A stretch of DNA of 42,670 nucleotides from contig MNCI01036720.1 in NCBI GenBank assembly GCA_015680685.1, positions 1,776-44,445 on the forward strand, given 5' to 3'. This DNA is from Gnetum montanum. Taxonomy: Eukaryota; Streptophyta; Gnetopsida; Gnetales; Gnetaceae. Within the stretch, counting starts at the first letter, position 1; the number at the start of each line of letters is the position of its first letter. The notes beneath the pieces were generated by a model. It saw only the letters and a list, made by a program, of their open reading frames with translations. It was not told where the DNA came from and did not search any database. Of this stretch, positions 1 to 10,765 are shown one piece after another. Made by a program: the position numbers and the translations under genes.

Positions 1-1756
1 TTAAATATTTGAGGTCCACACAAATCTGCTTTCTCTTCTTTTCTGTCTATTTCCATTGAATCTTGCTCTATTTCTAGTTTTCTTGTGGAACTACCTCTTT
101 CTCTGGGGAAAATTAGGAGTAGATTGTGGAGTTGTGCTCAAATGTTTTTACAAAATTTTATTTGTTACAAGCAGGTATTATAGGGGCCACGTAGACTAGG
201 CAGTTGAACAAAAGAGGAAATTTTCAAGAACTCACAGTACTTGGCAAAGTTGGCTAAATCTCTTTAAAGTAAGTCATTTGTAGTTCATATACAATGAAAT
301 TGTCACATTTCTCACAACCGCACGCCGCAACAGCACACACACACATACTCACATTAACTACTGAGTTATTTGGAGGTATCTGGGCCTTGGTGTTGCCAGA
401 GACCAGTAGGCACCTAAATCCTGTTTAAGGACACTCGTTGGTGGTCGCGTCCCAAACGGTCGCCAACACAATGTGATGTCACTGATCAAAGGAATGGACT
501 TGGTCCTGGTTTTTGAGCGATAGGTTAATGACACATTAAGCATGCCTTACATTGAGGATTCATTGTGCCCTAGGCCAATTACCTCATGTCCCAATCTCTG
601 CAATCCCTTCTACAATTCACCTCATCTTGCTATTTATGTATTTGTGAATCATGTCTTGTGTAGTATTGAATTCATACCTCATCACGATGGTATCAACATG
701 TGTGTGTTTTTTTGCATCAGTATAGATTACATTTAACCCTTCTAGTTCCTATGGACATTTTAAGGTGTGGTTACGCAAGGGCATTATAGGTTGGAACTTG
801 CTTTGGGGAGGACCCACTTGCGTGACTATTGTAATTTGTACTTGTTGCACACCACCACATCATTTTATACCCTCTAAGCACTTCATTGCCAAATCTGTTC
901 TTTCCTTTATCATCATTTTATCAAACTTTTCTCAAAACCATTACATGTCCTTTAATGTGTCACCTAAACAAACCAGGTCTGACATTAAACTTTTAGGGCA
1001 ACTTCCTTGAAAAAATTTCTAACTCTACAATCACACTAAGCAAAGAATTCAACAATTACTAAAGGAAATAAGTAAGGTCTGAAATAATTGAAATTTTTTC
1101 AATAACCTTACTAATAATTGATCTTTGTGTGATTATAGATGGCCCCTAAAAGAGGACAACAAGGAGGACCTTCTCAAGATGCAACTAAATGCCTAAGGGA
1201 AGGCAAAAGCCAAGGACCTCATGTAGAACATACGGAGCAGGAGTCATAATTATTCAGCATCCATCAGGGAACTCTTGTTACTACATGATCTAGCCAAGCA
1301 AAAAGTGGAGAGGTTAGGGCCTGAGCCTATGAAGAGGAACAACAGTTATTTGCATCATAGCATATCAAGGCCAATCAAGTGTTCCTGCAACTGTCATGTC
1401 CATGGGAAGTTCCAACTCTATCAAACATTGGAACATCAACATGGACGGCTCATAATCCTTGGAGAGAAGAGGAGAAAAATGAGGCACTTTTTCAATGGTA
1501 TCAATCTCAAAAGCCTAGTGCACAAAACAAAGGAAAAGCACCCATGGAGGAACCACCTCCATTTGGAACCACATGAGTTCCAACAAAGTTTTGTAATTCT
1601 ATGTCTATGTCCCAATTTTGTTTTGTTCAATCCCACACTATGGCATGAATAATTTCTAGTTAGTTAATAACCCCATACCTATCCACTATGTAATCAATTG
1701 GACTCATTCTCATTTTGTTTAACTCAAGGACGAGTTGTTATTCAGTCGTTGGGGTA
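1..1756 (+). mobile_element. 3' internal part of gypsy-like element A, truncated by the window edge
   Basis: This is the untranslated 3' internal part of an LTR retrotransposon whose 3' LTR follows at 1757. It shares blocks with the equivalent part of element B, for example the GGGGAGGACCCACT block near 805-820 here and near 8085-8098 in B. The junction with the LTR is alike in both (TTATTCAGTC, then a G-rich polypurine-like run, then TGATG). No reverse transcriptase or integrase is visible. A small decayed frame at 1139-1576 is listed separately. Confidence 0.7.
1139..1576 (+). pseudogene. decayed small accessory ORF of element A
   Basis: From an ATG at 1139 one frame can be read for 146 codons to a TGA at 1574, broken by four in-frame stops and no frameshift. 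It begins MAPKRGQQGGPSQDA and its second half is rich in Q, E, W and P. It lies about 180 bp before the 3' LTR, where some Athila/Tat-type elements carry an extra ORF. I do not recognise a domain. Element B has short ORFs at the same place (8340-8660) but in more than one frame. It could be chance openness, but the uninterrupted phase argues for a real former ORF. Confidence 0.4.
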
Positions 1757-2758
1757 TGATGAATTGTGGTTTGTCAAGTGTTGATATTGGACCCTTGTTA
1801 ACCAGGTGTTGATATCAGACCCTTGTTAACCAGGTGCTGATATCAGACCCTTGTTATTAGACCCCTAATATCTGATGAGTCCTAATATCAAACCCTCGAT
1901 ATCACACCTATGATATCACATACATGATATCAAGTACACGATATCGTGGCCTGGCTAGTGATATCGGGTACATGATATCGTGGCCTGGCTAGTGATATCA
2001 TATACGTGATATAGTGGTTCCCGTGTGAGCCTATAAATACACAATGGGGTACACGGGAAAGTTAAGAGTTAGTTTAGTATTAAAGTAGGACCTTTTTGTC
2101 ATTTTTTCTTCTCAACCCTTTCTCCTAGTGCATGCCCATAGTGTGATGATTGTAATTGTACGGAACCTTTATTCGAGTGTGACATACTTGGATATGCACA
2201 TGACTAGAAATAAAGATCGAGATTACTTCATCATTGCAGCATTCACTTAGTTTAATTATTTAATTATTACTGTTATTTATTTCTTTCGTAGTTAATATCT
2301 CTTCACCCTAAACTCCTTAAACATGGAATGAGTACAACTTAATCACAAGCATTCAAGTGTGACTACTTGGTATTCTAGCAGCGTACCTAGGACATGCACT
2401 TGGTAATCCTAGCAGTAGTCGTACACGAGGTCCAAGATGTGTATGGATGATTAAGGGATGGATACTTATCGCACTTAGGCTAACTTAGACTCTCTCTCCC
2501 TTTTCCTCCTAACTTAATTAAAGTTATTTTCCATTGCCTCTAGGAGTAGCACTAGGTTAGAAACCACATCATACACCTTACTTTGGACTAAACCATACGT
2601 GACAAATCAAATACTAGTCTAGGTGGGAAGATAGTGAATTGCGATCAACAAGTAACTATCTAGATACCACAACTAGCCCATCTGTGGAGTTCGATCGGAT
2701 CATGCATGAAACGCTCATATTCGTATGGTTGAGTATAGGGGTACCTCACCACTCATCA
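1757..2758 (+). mobile_element. 3' LTR of gypsy-like element A (1,002 bp)
   Basis: The LTR starts TGATGAATTG after a G-rich tract and ends CACCACTCATCA, the same end as the LTRs at 3462, 9648 and (inverted) 24,454. A TATAAATA box lies at 2032-2039, preceded by nine exact GATATC motifs between 1811 and 1999. The last 40 bp (TCGTATGGTTGAGTATAGGG and following) are nearly identical among all copies in the window, while the U3 part is diverged. The right flank ATGAT would be one copy of the target duplication; the left one lies outside the window. Confidence 0.85.
1811..2013 (+). promoter_or_regulatory. GATATC palindrome array in the LTR A U3 region
   Basis: Exact GATATC occurs at 1811, 1839, 1898, 1912, 1926, 1940, 1960, 1974 and 1994, with a one-mismatch GATATA at 2008. 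From 1898 on the spacing is 14, 14, 14, 20, 14, 20, 14 bp. Part of this comes from a 34-bp tandem repeat (units starting at 1940 and 1974). The array ends just upstream of the TATA box at 2032. A role as a promoter or enhancer is inference from position; a simple-repeat origin is the alternative. Confidence 0.6.
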
Positions 2759-2850
2759 ATGATAAATATACAAGAGGCTATTTATATTTCCACTAGGCAT
2801 TAAAGAAATAGCTACATCAAATGACTTGATATGAACATTCCTAAGTTTGA
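2759..2850 (+). pseudogene. left fragment of a gag gene (element C)
   Basis: This stretch aligns by eye with the gag of element B around 4510-4605: GGCATTAAAGAAATAGCTAC here against GGCATCAAAAAGATAGCTGG there, then ACTTGATATGAACATTCC against the matching segment. It continues in the same orientation after element B at 9654. It is therefore the left half of an older gag that was split by the insertion of B. Element A abuts it on the other side. Confidence 0.7.
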
Positions 2851-2855
2851 GGAAG
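2851..2855. repeat. left target-site duplication of element B (GGAAG)
   Basis: GGAAG directly precedes the 5' LTR and is repeated directly after the 3' LTR at 9649-9653. A 5-bp duplication is the usual product of LTR-retrotransposon integration. It fixes both ends of element B. Confidence 0.85.
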
Positions 2856-3462
2856 TAATGGGATGTGATACCGCATGGGTTGCGACGCGATATCGCATCT
2901 TCCCCTACGATATCGCGTACGCGATATCGCAGTGGGCCATCAAATCTATAAATGAGAGGTGGCTCTCCCTTGTTTTTCATTCTAGGCCTAGACCATAGCT
3001 AAAATCTGGCAGTTTTACCTCTCCAGAGATAGAATAATTTCCATGTGCCCATAGTAGGAGCTCCAAAGTGAACGGATCTTTATTCAAGCAAATATTGTAC
3101 CTGAACACAAGTTTGTGTATGGAAATAAAGATGAACTTCTTAGATAAACCTTCTAGTGCATGGAATAGGCTAAATAGGATTTTATTTACTATTATTTATT
3201 TTTTATCATTTAAATGCTTTATTAGTTGATTAATTCTCTCTCANCATAGGAGATAAAACAAAAAAGATATAAAAATCATATACCTCAGACTTACTTAACC
3301 ATAAAACCGTGACAAATACAAGTAAGTCTAGGAAGACAACGAATGATTAACCCTAAGTGTTCCATAAGACGTGTAGGAACTTAGTCTACAGAGTTCAACC
3401 AGATCACGCATGTAATGCTCGTATTCGTATGGTTGAGTGTAGGGGTACCTCACCACTCATCA
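2856..3462 (+). mobile_element. 5' LTR of element B (607 bp, internally shortened)
   Basis: The LTR begins TAATGGGATG (TGATGGGATG in the 3' copy) and ends CACTCATCA. GATATC motifs lie at 2889, 2909 and 2923 with a decayed GATACC at 2867; a TATAAATG box is at 2947-2954. Against the 3' LTR it lacks about 207 bp (the counterpart of about 9218-9431), and the break coincides with the only N in the window, at 3244. By eye there are roughly two dozen differences in the first 290 bp shared downstream of the GATATC region, mostly transitions, so the insertion is not recent. Confidence 0.85.
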
Positions 3463-3481
3463 TTGGCACCGTTGTCAGGGA
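3463..3481 (+). other. primer-binding site, tRNA-Asp type
   Basis: TTGGCACCGTTGTCAGGGA follows the 5' LTR directly. It resembles the TGGCGCCGTTGCCGGGGA type of site, complementary to the 3' end of tRNA-Asp, that is known from Athila-like gypsy elements. The differences are CpG-type or C-to-T changes, as expected for an old methylated copy. Confidence 0.75.
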
Positions 3482-3606
3482 CTAAGTGTTTATGCGCTAA
3501 GTAGAACATAGGAAATTATCCACATTGTTGGGAGCTTAAAAGAACCCTTAGGGTTAATTAAATGAAAAATTACATAACAACAAACAGCACACCGAATTAA
3601 GCTAAA

Positions 3607-6600
3607 ATGTATTCTTCTTCAAACAAAAGCAATTCACCACCTAGGGATCATACAAGAAACAGTCGACACCAAACACATAACCAAAATCTACTAGTTCCTC
3701 AACAATATTGAGTGGTATATACCCATCCCGATGAGTATATACCGAATTTTACCTTTATCCTCCATCAGGATGAACAACTGCGTTGGAGAGATTTGCAAGG
3801 TAATATAGTGTTACCTCCAGATCAAGCAGTCCCTAACATGCTTCTTCGTGCTCTTGCATAGATAGGCATGACAGAATGATATGTTGAATACGTTGTGGAA
3901 GATTATGACATAAGGGATTACCATCCCATAGTAGCACAACGTCTAAGGGACTCGAGGCAGGAGAGCCACCATACATTGTTGAAGGGCAAAGGGGTCCTGC
4001 ATGTCCTAAGTGAAATTGGAGATGGTGAACCACTTATAATGGGTTCTCCATCAAATGATGTTCCCCCTCCTAACAATAGTGAGGAGGTGGGGTATCAGAA
4101 CCTACGCTCCAAAATACACAACCCTGGTTCTGATCCCCGTGAACGCAAACTGTTCACTGAGGGAACAAAAACACATGACAAGGATGGGCATTTTGATCTT
4201 CATCACGATTGGGGCCATAGCAACTAAAGAGAAGGTAAGAAAAATCATCATGGCGATGGTTCTCCTTCTTCTTCCCCTTCATCACATCATTCACCCTCTC
4301 CTTCTACATCAAGACGTAGCCACAGAAAGCATAATGGTGAGGATAAGGGTAAGCAAGACGAGAGACCTCGACGAGAGAGTCGAGAGAGAGGACGAGGGCA
4401 GTCTAGAGAGTTTAGGCATGGTAGAAGGGAAAGTAGGGAACCACGTAGGCATCATCGACATCATGAAAGAGATGATCATGACAAACCCCTACTTGCCACT
4501 TGAAGTATGCTAGATATTACGGAGGCAGTGAGAATACCAACAAGGCATCAAAAAGATAGCTGGATCAAGCGCTTAGACATGAATAATATCCCATGCTTCG
4601 AAGGGGGATACAATGCTAATTCACATAATCATTTACAGGCATTCCATGATGCTTGCACCTTGCAAAACATTGAAAACAAGTGGTAGAAATTAAAGTTGTT
4701 TCCTAGGACACTCATAAAGAAAGTAGAGAGTTGATACCAATCCTTAGAACTAGAAACCATTAGGAGGTGGAGTACGATGTTAGAACTCTTCAATGATAAA
4801 TACCAAACGTACTCCAGAGTGTCTGACTTGCGTAAGCAAATCCAAGGATGGAAACAAGGTAATCATGAACCCTTGGATGCTACCATGGGTCGATACTATG
4901 CATTGCTACATCATTGCCCAGGCCATGATTATGCACAACGAGATCAACTTCACCACCTAGTAGATGGGCTAAGACATGAAACTAGGAGAACCCTTGGGAC
5001 TTATGCCCAAGGGAGATTATCAGAACTTAGATCCCATGAAATTCATCGATTGTTGGAGTAAGTAGCTAAAGAAGAAGGGGAGCTACGGAAAAGAGAAAGC
5101 ACGGAAGAATATAACTGCGATCCTTCCCTCCAAAAGAGGGGAGCGAGATTCTGCGATGAAGAGGATGAGTCACCACTCGAAGAGTTGGTGAATAGAAAAA
5201 CCTTACCACTTCAAAAGCTAACAACAGAAGTGGTGGCTAAGGTAGATCAAATACAAGACTCCTTAAATAGTAGATTTAAACTTGTCTTGAAAATCGTAGA
5301 GGAGTCTAAGGAGGAACGAAGTAGTAACCACGAAAAGAAAAAGCGAAGAAATTCAAACCCTGCACGTAACAAGGGTAAGGTAAAAATGACTATCATCGAT
5401 GAGGTTGTGGATTCAAACATAGACGATGATGGTGGATGTGAGATCTACCAATATGGCCATCCTAAGGGATGTTGTCCAATCATCTCACATCTACAAGAGT
5501 CTGGGGTGTATGCACTCAACCCGAGACTTAACAGACGATAGGCACCCCAAAGGTTACCTTATCCCCAAGGTAACCCAAGACAGTTCCACCAACCATTAAC
5601 ATACTATCCAAGTGGAACTCCACCACAACCCATCGAACAACATTAGTAGTGGCAACACCCACAGTCATGGGGGATGCCACCACCTAGACAACAATACCCT
5701 TACCGGCAACCTGATCCTTATGGTTATTACGTGCAACAGCCGGTTTCTCCAAGTGACTCTATGGATCACGCAACTCCACAACGTCACTACCAAGTTCAGG
5801 AGTATTTTAGGACTCCTCCTCCAGGAGACATACCATAGACCTACCATCCTCTGAATCCATCAGTCACTCTTCCACCAGTAGTTTCCATACCACCTACTCC
5901 AACAATGCAAGGGGAACTCCCCACTCAACCGCAGCAATGTAATGCTACAAGATCTGTAAACCTTCAACCCACTACTAGTTCTGACAACCGCAAGAAGAGA
6001 AGACCTTTCTTCAAAACCAAAATCCCAGACAAGCTCTCACAACCACAAGCGGTTGAGTCTGTGCACGTTCCTCCAACATACAAGGCTTCAGAGCTCCCTT
6101 CAAACCAATACCAGAGCTCAACGCATACGGTTATGTTAACACATACCATAACTAACTGGATCAAGGTAGGCCACCTTCCCCAGAAACTATCTAACCCTGG
6201 AAGTCCCTTAATCTACCTCCAAGTCGCTAGGAACGAACCACATAAGGCTCTTCTTAACTCAAGTTCCAGAGTCAACTTAATATCACGAGAAATGTATAAA
6301 GCCTAGAACCTGCCTCCACTTAAGAAGAGTAATATTCAACTAGAGCTGGCTGACCAGTCCATCACCATTCCCTTGGGATTGGTGGAGGACATCATTACCA
6401 CTGTGTGTGGTTGGTCATACCCAATTGATTTCCTGGTGATAGAAGTCAATAGCAACAAAGGGAACTTCCCAATTACAATGGGAAGGGCATGGTTAAGTAC
6501 AATAGACGCATGCCTAAGAATCCGTGATCTTTCATTGGAGATATCTAAGGTAAATATTTATGGAAAGACCGAGAAGAAGAAAGTTCCATGCATCACATAT

Positions 6601-6957
6601 AGTGACTCAGAGGGTGATGAGGAATGCTCAGCATCTCTTCCATGCAACCGGTGTGCCCTAGAAACTCTGAGACAAAGGTGCTTGTATGTAGCAACCACAC
6701 AATAAGTGGACACCCCATGGTCAATAGCTAAACGGAAGAGCAACCGACCAACATGCATGGAACGAACTCGGGGAACAACTCATGCCCATAACAAAAGCAT
6801 AGATACATTGGAATATGAGCATCGTCGACTTCCACCCCTTAATCTCAGAGCATCAATTGGGAGAAGTTGGAGACTTCTAAGAAATTTAAATAGGCGTTCA
6901 TTATTGCGGATCTCTCCCTTTCCATTCAGTCATGGGGGAGATGGCCACCTATGTTGA
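3607..6957 (+). pseudogene. decayed gag-protease polyprotein of element B
   Basis: From the ATG at 3607 one frame runs 1,116 codons to a TGA at 6955 with no frameshift but 14 internal stops, at 3709, 3859, 3877, 4225, 4501, 4684, 4732, 5059, 5539, 5644, 5647, 5836, 6304 and 6703. In order it holds a hydrophilic N-terminal part, a Ser/Arg/His-rich stretch (about 4230-4490), a retrotransposon gag region (about 4600-5060), a Lys-rich part, a decayed zinc knuckle near 5437-5475 (CEIYQYGHPKGCCP, with Tyr where a second Cys would be), a Pro/Gln-rich linker, and a protease-like part (about 6220-6600). The protease shows LLNSSSRVNLIS where active enzymes have D-S/T-G, and later MGRAWLSTIDA for the usual GRPFL-type motif. 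The active-site Asp is gone, so the enzyme is dead. Confidence 0.8.
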
Positions 6958-8834
6958 TCATTCGGAGCCCTCAGTTCTTTTAAGTTTTTTTTTTACACGT
7001 TTTTGTCTTACACATTTTTGTTTTACAAATTTCTTTAACTTTTCTTGTTTTTGTTTTACAACATTGTTATACTTTTTCATTTTGTGTGTGTGTGTGTTAT
7101 CCATCTTGTAAGTTTGTCACCCAATAAGTGTTCTTAATGATGGTATGAACTTTTTTCTTATTGATTGCTAATGTTTGATTTTTACCTCTAAGTTATGATG
7201 TTGATACTAAGGTATGGTTCTTTTGGTATAGCAGGCAATGAGTCCAAGTCATCCACACATCCACAATTTTCTATGGTCTCTCTTGACTTGGAACTGTATA
7301 GTCCCTTTCTAAATAAGAACTATAAATGAATCGGTGACTAGGCATTTAAGGAAGGACTCAAGGATTGAAAAGGGTGTGACTTCAAGGGAACTTGATGCAT
7401 TTGTGTTGGGCATTCTCTTGGGTGCTTGGATGTTTTCTTCTTGATTTTTTGTACCATTTCGACGTTCCTAATCATTGGGAAGCTGAGCAAATAAAAATAA
7501 CAAAGTCTTTGCATGGTGTGGTTCTCACGCATAAACATATAAACAAAAAACCAAAAAAAAATAGTGAGAATTCAAAGCACACCCCTTAGACGAAATAATC
7601 ATTTGGGCTACAAGCACTGGTTATGGAACTCAAATAAAAATGTTCCCTCTAACTAAGGCCCTTCTTGCTTCTCATTCTCTCCTCCTTCATTTCGTCGAAA
7701 TGGTGGTGGCTCTTTGGGAAGGCATTCTTGTTACTTCAAGGGGATGGATTGGCCGAATGCATTGATGCGAAGTCACTAGATGTGGTTTTTTTGAGGCCGG
7801 ACTTGGAATGGGATCTACTAAGTCACGTTAACAATTAAACTACACAAGGGGTTGTACACCACCTTGTTCTTGGGATTCCATTCCATTCTCTTCTCTCCAT
7901 CCTTCTCTCCGTTGTTCACCTCATTGCCGGTTGTATCATTAGTATGTATTTTGGTTGACGCATTGTTTTCTTTTTGGTAAATTCTTGTGGTTAAGACTTT
8001 AACTCTTGTTCCAAGTGACATTCCCAGAGCCTATAGACTCTTTGAATGTGGGTTTATCAAGGCATTAAGGGCATGAGCCTGCTTTGGGGAGGACCCACTG
8101 ACATTCCTATTTGGTGCACCAATTAAATTCTTTCTCCTAACATTTTTGCAATCTATATTATTTTTTTCATTTCCATCTTGACATCCATTTCATCGATGTT
8201 ATAGTTGTCTCTTTTTCTCCATCTTTCTTGTTCTTTTTCTTTCTCCATTCCATTGCTACTGGAGGTTCGCTCTTAGTCATGGGGGTCCTAGTCCAATTTT
8301 TTTGATTTTCTCCTAACCCCTACACCTTCGATAGTTATCATGAATATATCTCCAAACCCGTATCAACCATACCACAACTCAACCAATGGACCTTTCACCG
8401 AAGCAAGGTATCAACTACATTGTGATTCATTTACCCTTGCTAATATTAAGACTATGTTGTGTGTGCAGATGGCAATCATGCAACAATGGATTGGATCTGG
8501 AGAGAACACTTGGAATGGAGTGGTGTTGAAGCAACTATGCAAGGAGCAAGATCGATGGCACGCTTATGGATAGACAACGAAAGGCACAATCTTGGCGTTG
8601 GCAGCAGCAAGATTTCTTCTCTTTTCTCTCTTCTCTCTCAGCTACCAAATAAGGCTTGATGTCAAATGTATAAAGTGTTCACTCTTGTTGTCGTGAACAC
8701 CAGTTTTGTCTTGTCTTGTAATGATGATCCGTTCACATGTCATCCCATTAGTTCCATGTTGAGTCAATAATCCCATACCATCCCAATATTTTGTAAGGAA
8801 CTTGAGAACGAGTCTTTATTCAGTCATGGGGGTA
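6958..8834 (+). mobile_element. noncoding 3' internal region of element B
   Basis: This 1.9-kb stretch lies between the gag-protease stop and the 3' LTR. It begins with T-rich tracts and a short TG repeat (7083-7097). It shares blocks with the matching part of element A, for example CTTTGGGGAGGACCCACT near 8081. Short open stretches at 8340-8573 and 8459-8659 just before the LTR are in different frames; they may be remains of the accessory ORF seen in element A. Nothing here resembles reverse transcriptase, RNase H or integrase. Confidence 0.6.
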
Positions 8835-9648
8835 TGATGGGATGCGATATCGCATGGGCTACGATATCGCGTCTTCCCCTGCGATATCGCGTACGCGATA
8901 TCACAGTGCGTCGTCAAATCTATAAATAAGAGGCAGCTCTCCCTTGTTTCTCATTCTAGGCCTAGACCATAGCAAAACTCTGGTAGTTTTACCTCTCCAG
9001 AGATAGAATAATTTCTATGTGCCCACAGTAGGAGCTCCAAAGTGAACGAATCTTTATTGAAGCAAATATTGTACTTGAACACAAGTTTGTGTGCAAAAAT
9101 AAAGATGAACTTCTTGGATAAACCTTTCAGTGCATGGAATAGGATAAATAGGATTTTATTTACTATTATTTATTTTTTATCATTTAAATGCTTTATTAGT
9201 TGATTAATTCTCTCTCAACCCTTCTCCCGTAGTTAAGTGCATTCAGTATGACCACTTCGAGCACATGCGTTATGCTTGGTGATCCTAGTAACAAATAGCG
9301 TTTGGTAACCAAGGTTGCATTGGTTTAGGGTGTGAACGGTAAGTGGGAACGGATACTGATGCTAGGTTAATTAAGGCTTAGTTAGTTAGTTAAGGTTAGT
9401 TAATTAGTCTCTTCACCCTTCACCTCTTTGACAAATAGATAAAACAAAATATATATAAAAATCATATACCTCAGACTTACTTAACCATACAACCATGACA
9501 AATAGAAGTAAGTCTGGGAAGACAACGAATGATTAACCCTAAGTGTTCCATAAGGCGTGTAGGCACTTAGTCTACGGAGTTCAACTGGATCGTGCATGTA
9601 ATGCTCGTATTCGTATGGTTGAGTATAGGGGTACATCGCCACTCATCA
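8835..9648 (+). mobile_element. 3' LTR of element B (814 bp)
   Basis: It starts TGATGGGATGCGATATCGC after a G-rich tract and ends CACTCATCA before the right GGAAG. GATATC occurs at 8846, 8863, 8883 and 8897 (spacing 17, 20, 14), and the last two enclose a perfect 20-bp palindrome. The TATAAATA box is at 8921-8928, 24 bp after the last GATATC start, exactly as in the 5' LTR. It keeps the roughly 207 bp that the 5' LTR lacks. Confidence 0.9.
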
Positions 9649-9653
9649 GGAAG
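9649..9653. repeat. right target-site duplication of element B (GGAAG)
   Basis: GGAAG directly follows the 3' LTR and matches 2851-2855. Confidence 0.85.
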
Positions 9654-10135
9654 GTTATAAAAAAAATTCACAATATCATTTTCAAGCCTTTGATATTGCC
9701 TACACTATGCAAAACATAGAGTACAATTAGAAAAAGTTCAAGTTGTTCCCACGAATACTTATGAAAGAAGTAGAAATCTAGTACCAATCCTTAAAACCAA
9801 ACTCCATTTGGAGGTAAAGTAAAATACTGGAGGTGTTTAATGATAAATACCAGACATACTCTTGAGTGTCTGATATGAGAAAGTAGATTCAAGGGTAGAG
9901 ACAAGGCAATTATGAATCTTTTGATACAACCTTGGGTATATACTACTCAATATTGCATAGGTGCCTAGGCCATGGCTTTTTTTAAAGGGAGCAATTGAGA
10001 CATCATAGATGGGCTAAGCAACAAAACAAGATAAACTCTTAGGGTCTATGTCTAAGGGAGACTATTATAGATGATGGCTTCTTTTCTTTCAAGTGTTGAT
10101 GTAGAAGGAATTAGGAGCTCATTATCATAGTTAGA
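9654..10135 (+). pseudogene. right fragment of gag gene (element C)
   Basis: This continues the gag fragment of 2759-2850 and aligns through most of its length with 4610-5090 of element B, for example CAAAACATAGAGTACAATTAG against the matching 4665-4686, AATGATAAATACCAGACATAC against 4793-4812, and GTGCCTAGGCCATGG against 4914-4927. It has more stops and small indels than B. Two stops fall at the same codons as in B (9728 with 4684; 9779 with 4732, TAG here and TGA there), so both probably replaced conserved Trp codons independently. Similarity fades by about 10,135. Confidence 0.7.
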
Positions 10136-10490
10136 GGATGCTTGATATAGTATGCTTAATAAATAGATGACTTATTCACATTATTTCTTTGTATTAGTTA
10201 TTGACTCTATCAGATGTTGTATGGATTCATGGATATGTTATGTACCTTCATTATTTTATAAATGTTATGTCATATATTGGAGATTTATTTTTTAGCATTT
10301 ATATTTTTTCTTTTGTTTAATAGATAGTATATTTTTCACACTTATATTATGATTGCATGTATGCTCACTTCCATGTCTTGTTAGTGTCATTGTATCTAGC
10401 TGCTTACATGGTGTTGGTCTTTATGTAATACCTTTTTAGCTAATGTTGGTGAGGAGGATGTTACATTTACATAGCATTGACCTTAGTTAC
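10136..10490. other. AT-rich stretch without recognisable features
   Basis: I see only AT-rich sequence with no long frame and no clear repeat. It may be further decayed element C or older transposon sequence. Confidence 0.4.
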
Positions 10491-10765
10491 ATAATGAATT
10501 AGCATTACTTCATTATGACTAATAGTACCATGACATGGAATTTCATATTATTCATAATAGTTTGATCATATTTAAAGAAGATTAAATAATGAGCTTATCA
10601 AAAAAGATTTTCACATTACAATTTGAGAAAAATAATATAAAGAAAGACAAAAAAAGATATGCAAAAGAAGATTGAAGATGATATGAAGAAATTGTTATAT
10701 TATTAATTCTAAATGCAAGAGATATTAGATTAATATTAATCGAAGGAATCAAAGCCATGTATATC
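10491..10765 (+). mobile_element. LINE 3' remnant, copy 1
   Basis: The part 10,567-10,700 aligns with the LINE tail at 39,420-39,555: GAGCTTATCAAAAAAG against the matching GAACCTCTCAAAAAAG, and AAAGAAAGACAAAAAAAG against GAGGAAGACCAAAAAGG. The family signature is the C-terminal part of a plant non-LTR reverse transcriptase (a W-x-GHV-R segment followed by a basic G-R-P-x-K-T-W-like segment). This is the most decayed of the three copies, with several indels. Confidence 0.55.

Larger units (their letters stand above)
2856..9648 (+). mobile_element. gypsy-like element B, gag-protease only, non-autonomous (6.8 kb)
   Basis: This is a complete but decayed LTR retrotransposon: 5' LTR 2856-3462, primer-binding site 3463-3481, gag-protease frame 3607-6957, a noncoding 3' part of about 1.9 kb, a G-rich tract before 8835, 3' LTR 8835-9648, and the GGAAG duplication on both sides. 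I see no reverse transcriptase, RNase H or integrase motif between 6957 and 8835. It would thus depend on a partner for replication, as described for the terminal-repeat gag elements of plants (TR-GAG). Loss of pol by deletion in this single copy is the alternative. Confidence 0.85.

Noticed and set aside
1811-2013. CRISPR-like array from the regularly spaced GATATC words
   Set aside because: The repeats are 6-bp palindromes with 8-14-bp gaps inside a plant LTR; there are no long repeats, unique spacers or cas genes.
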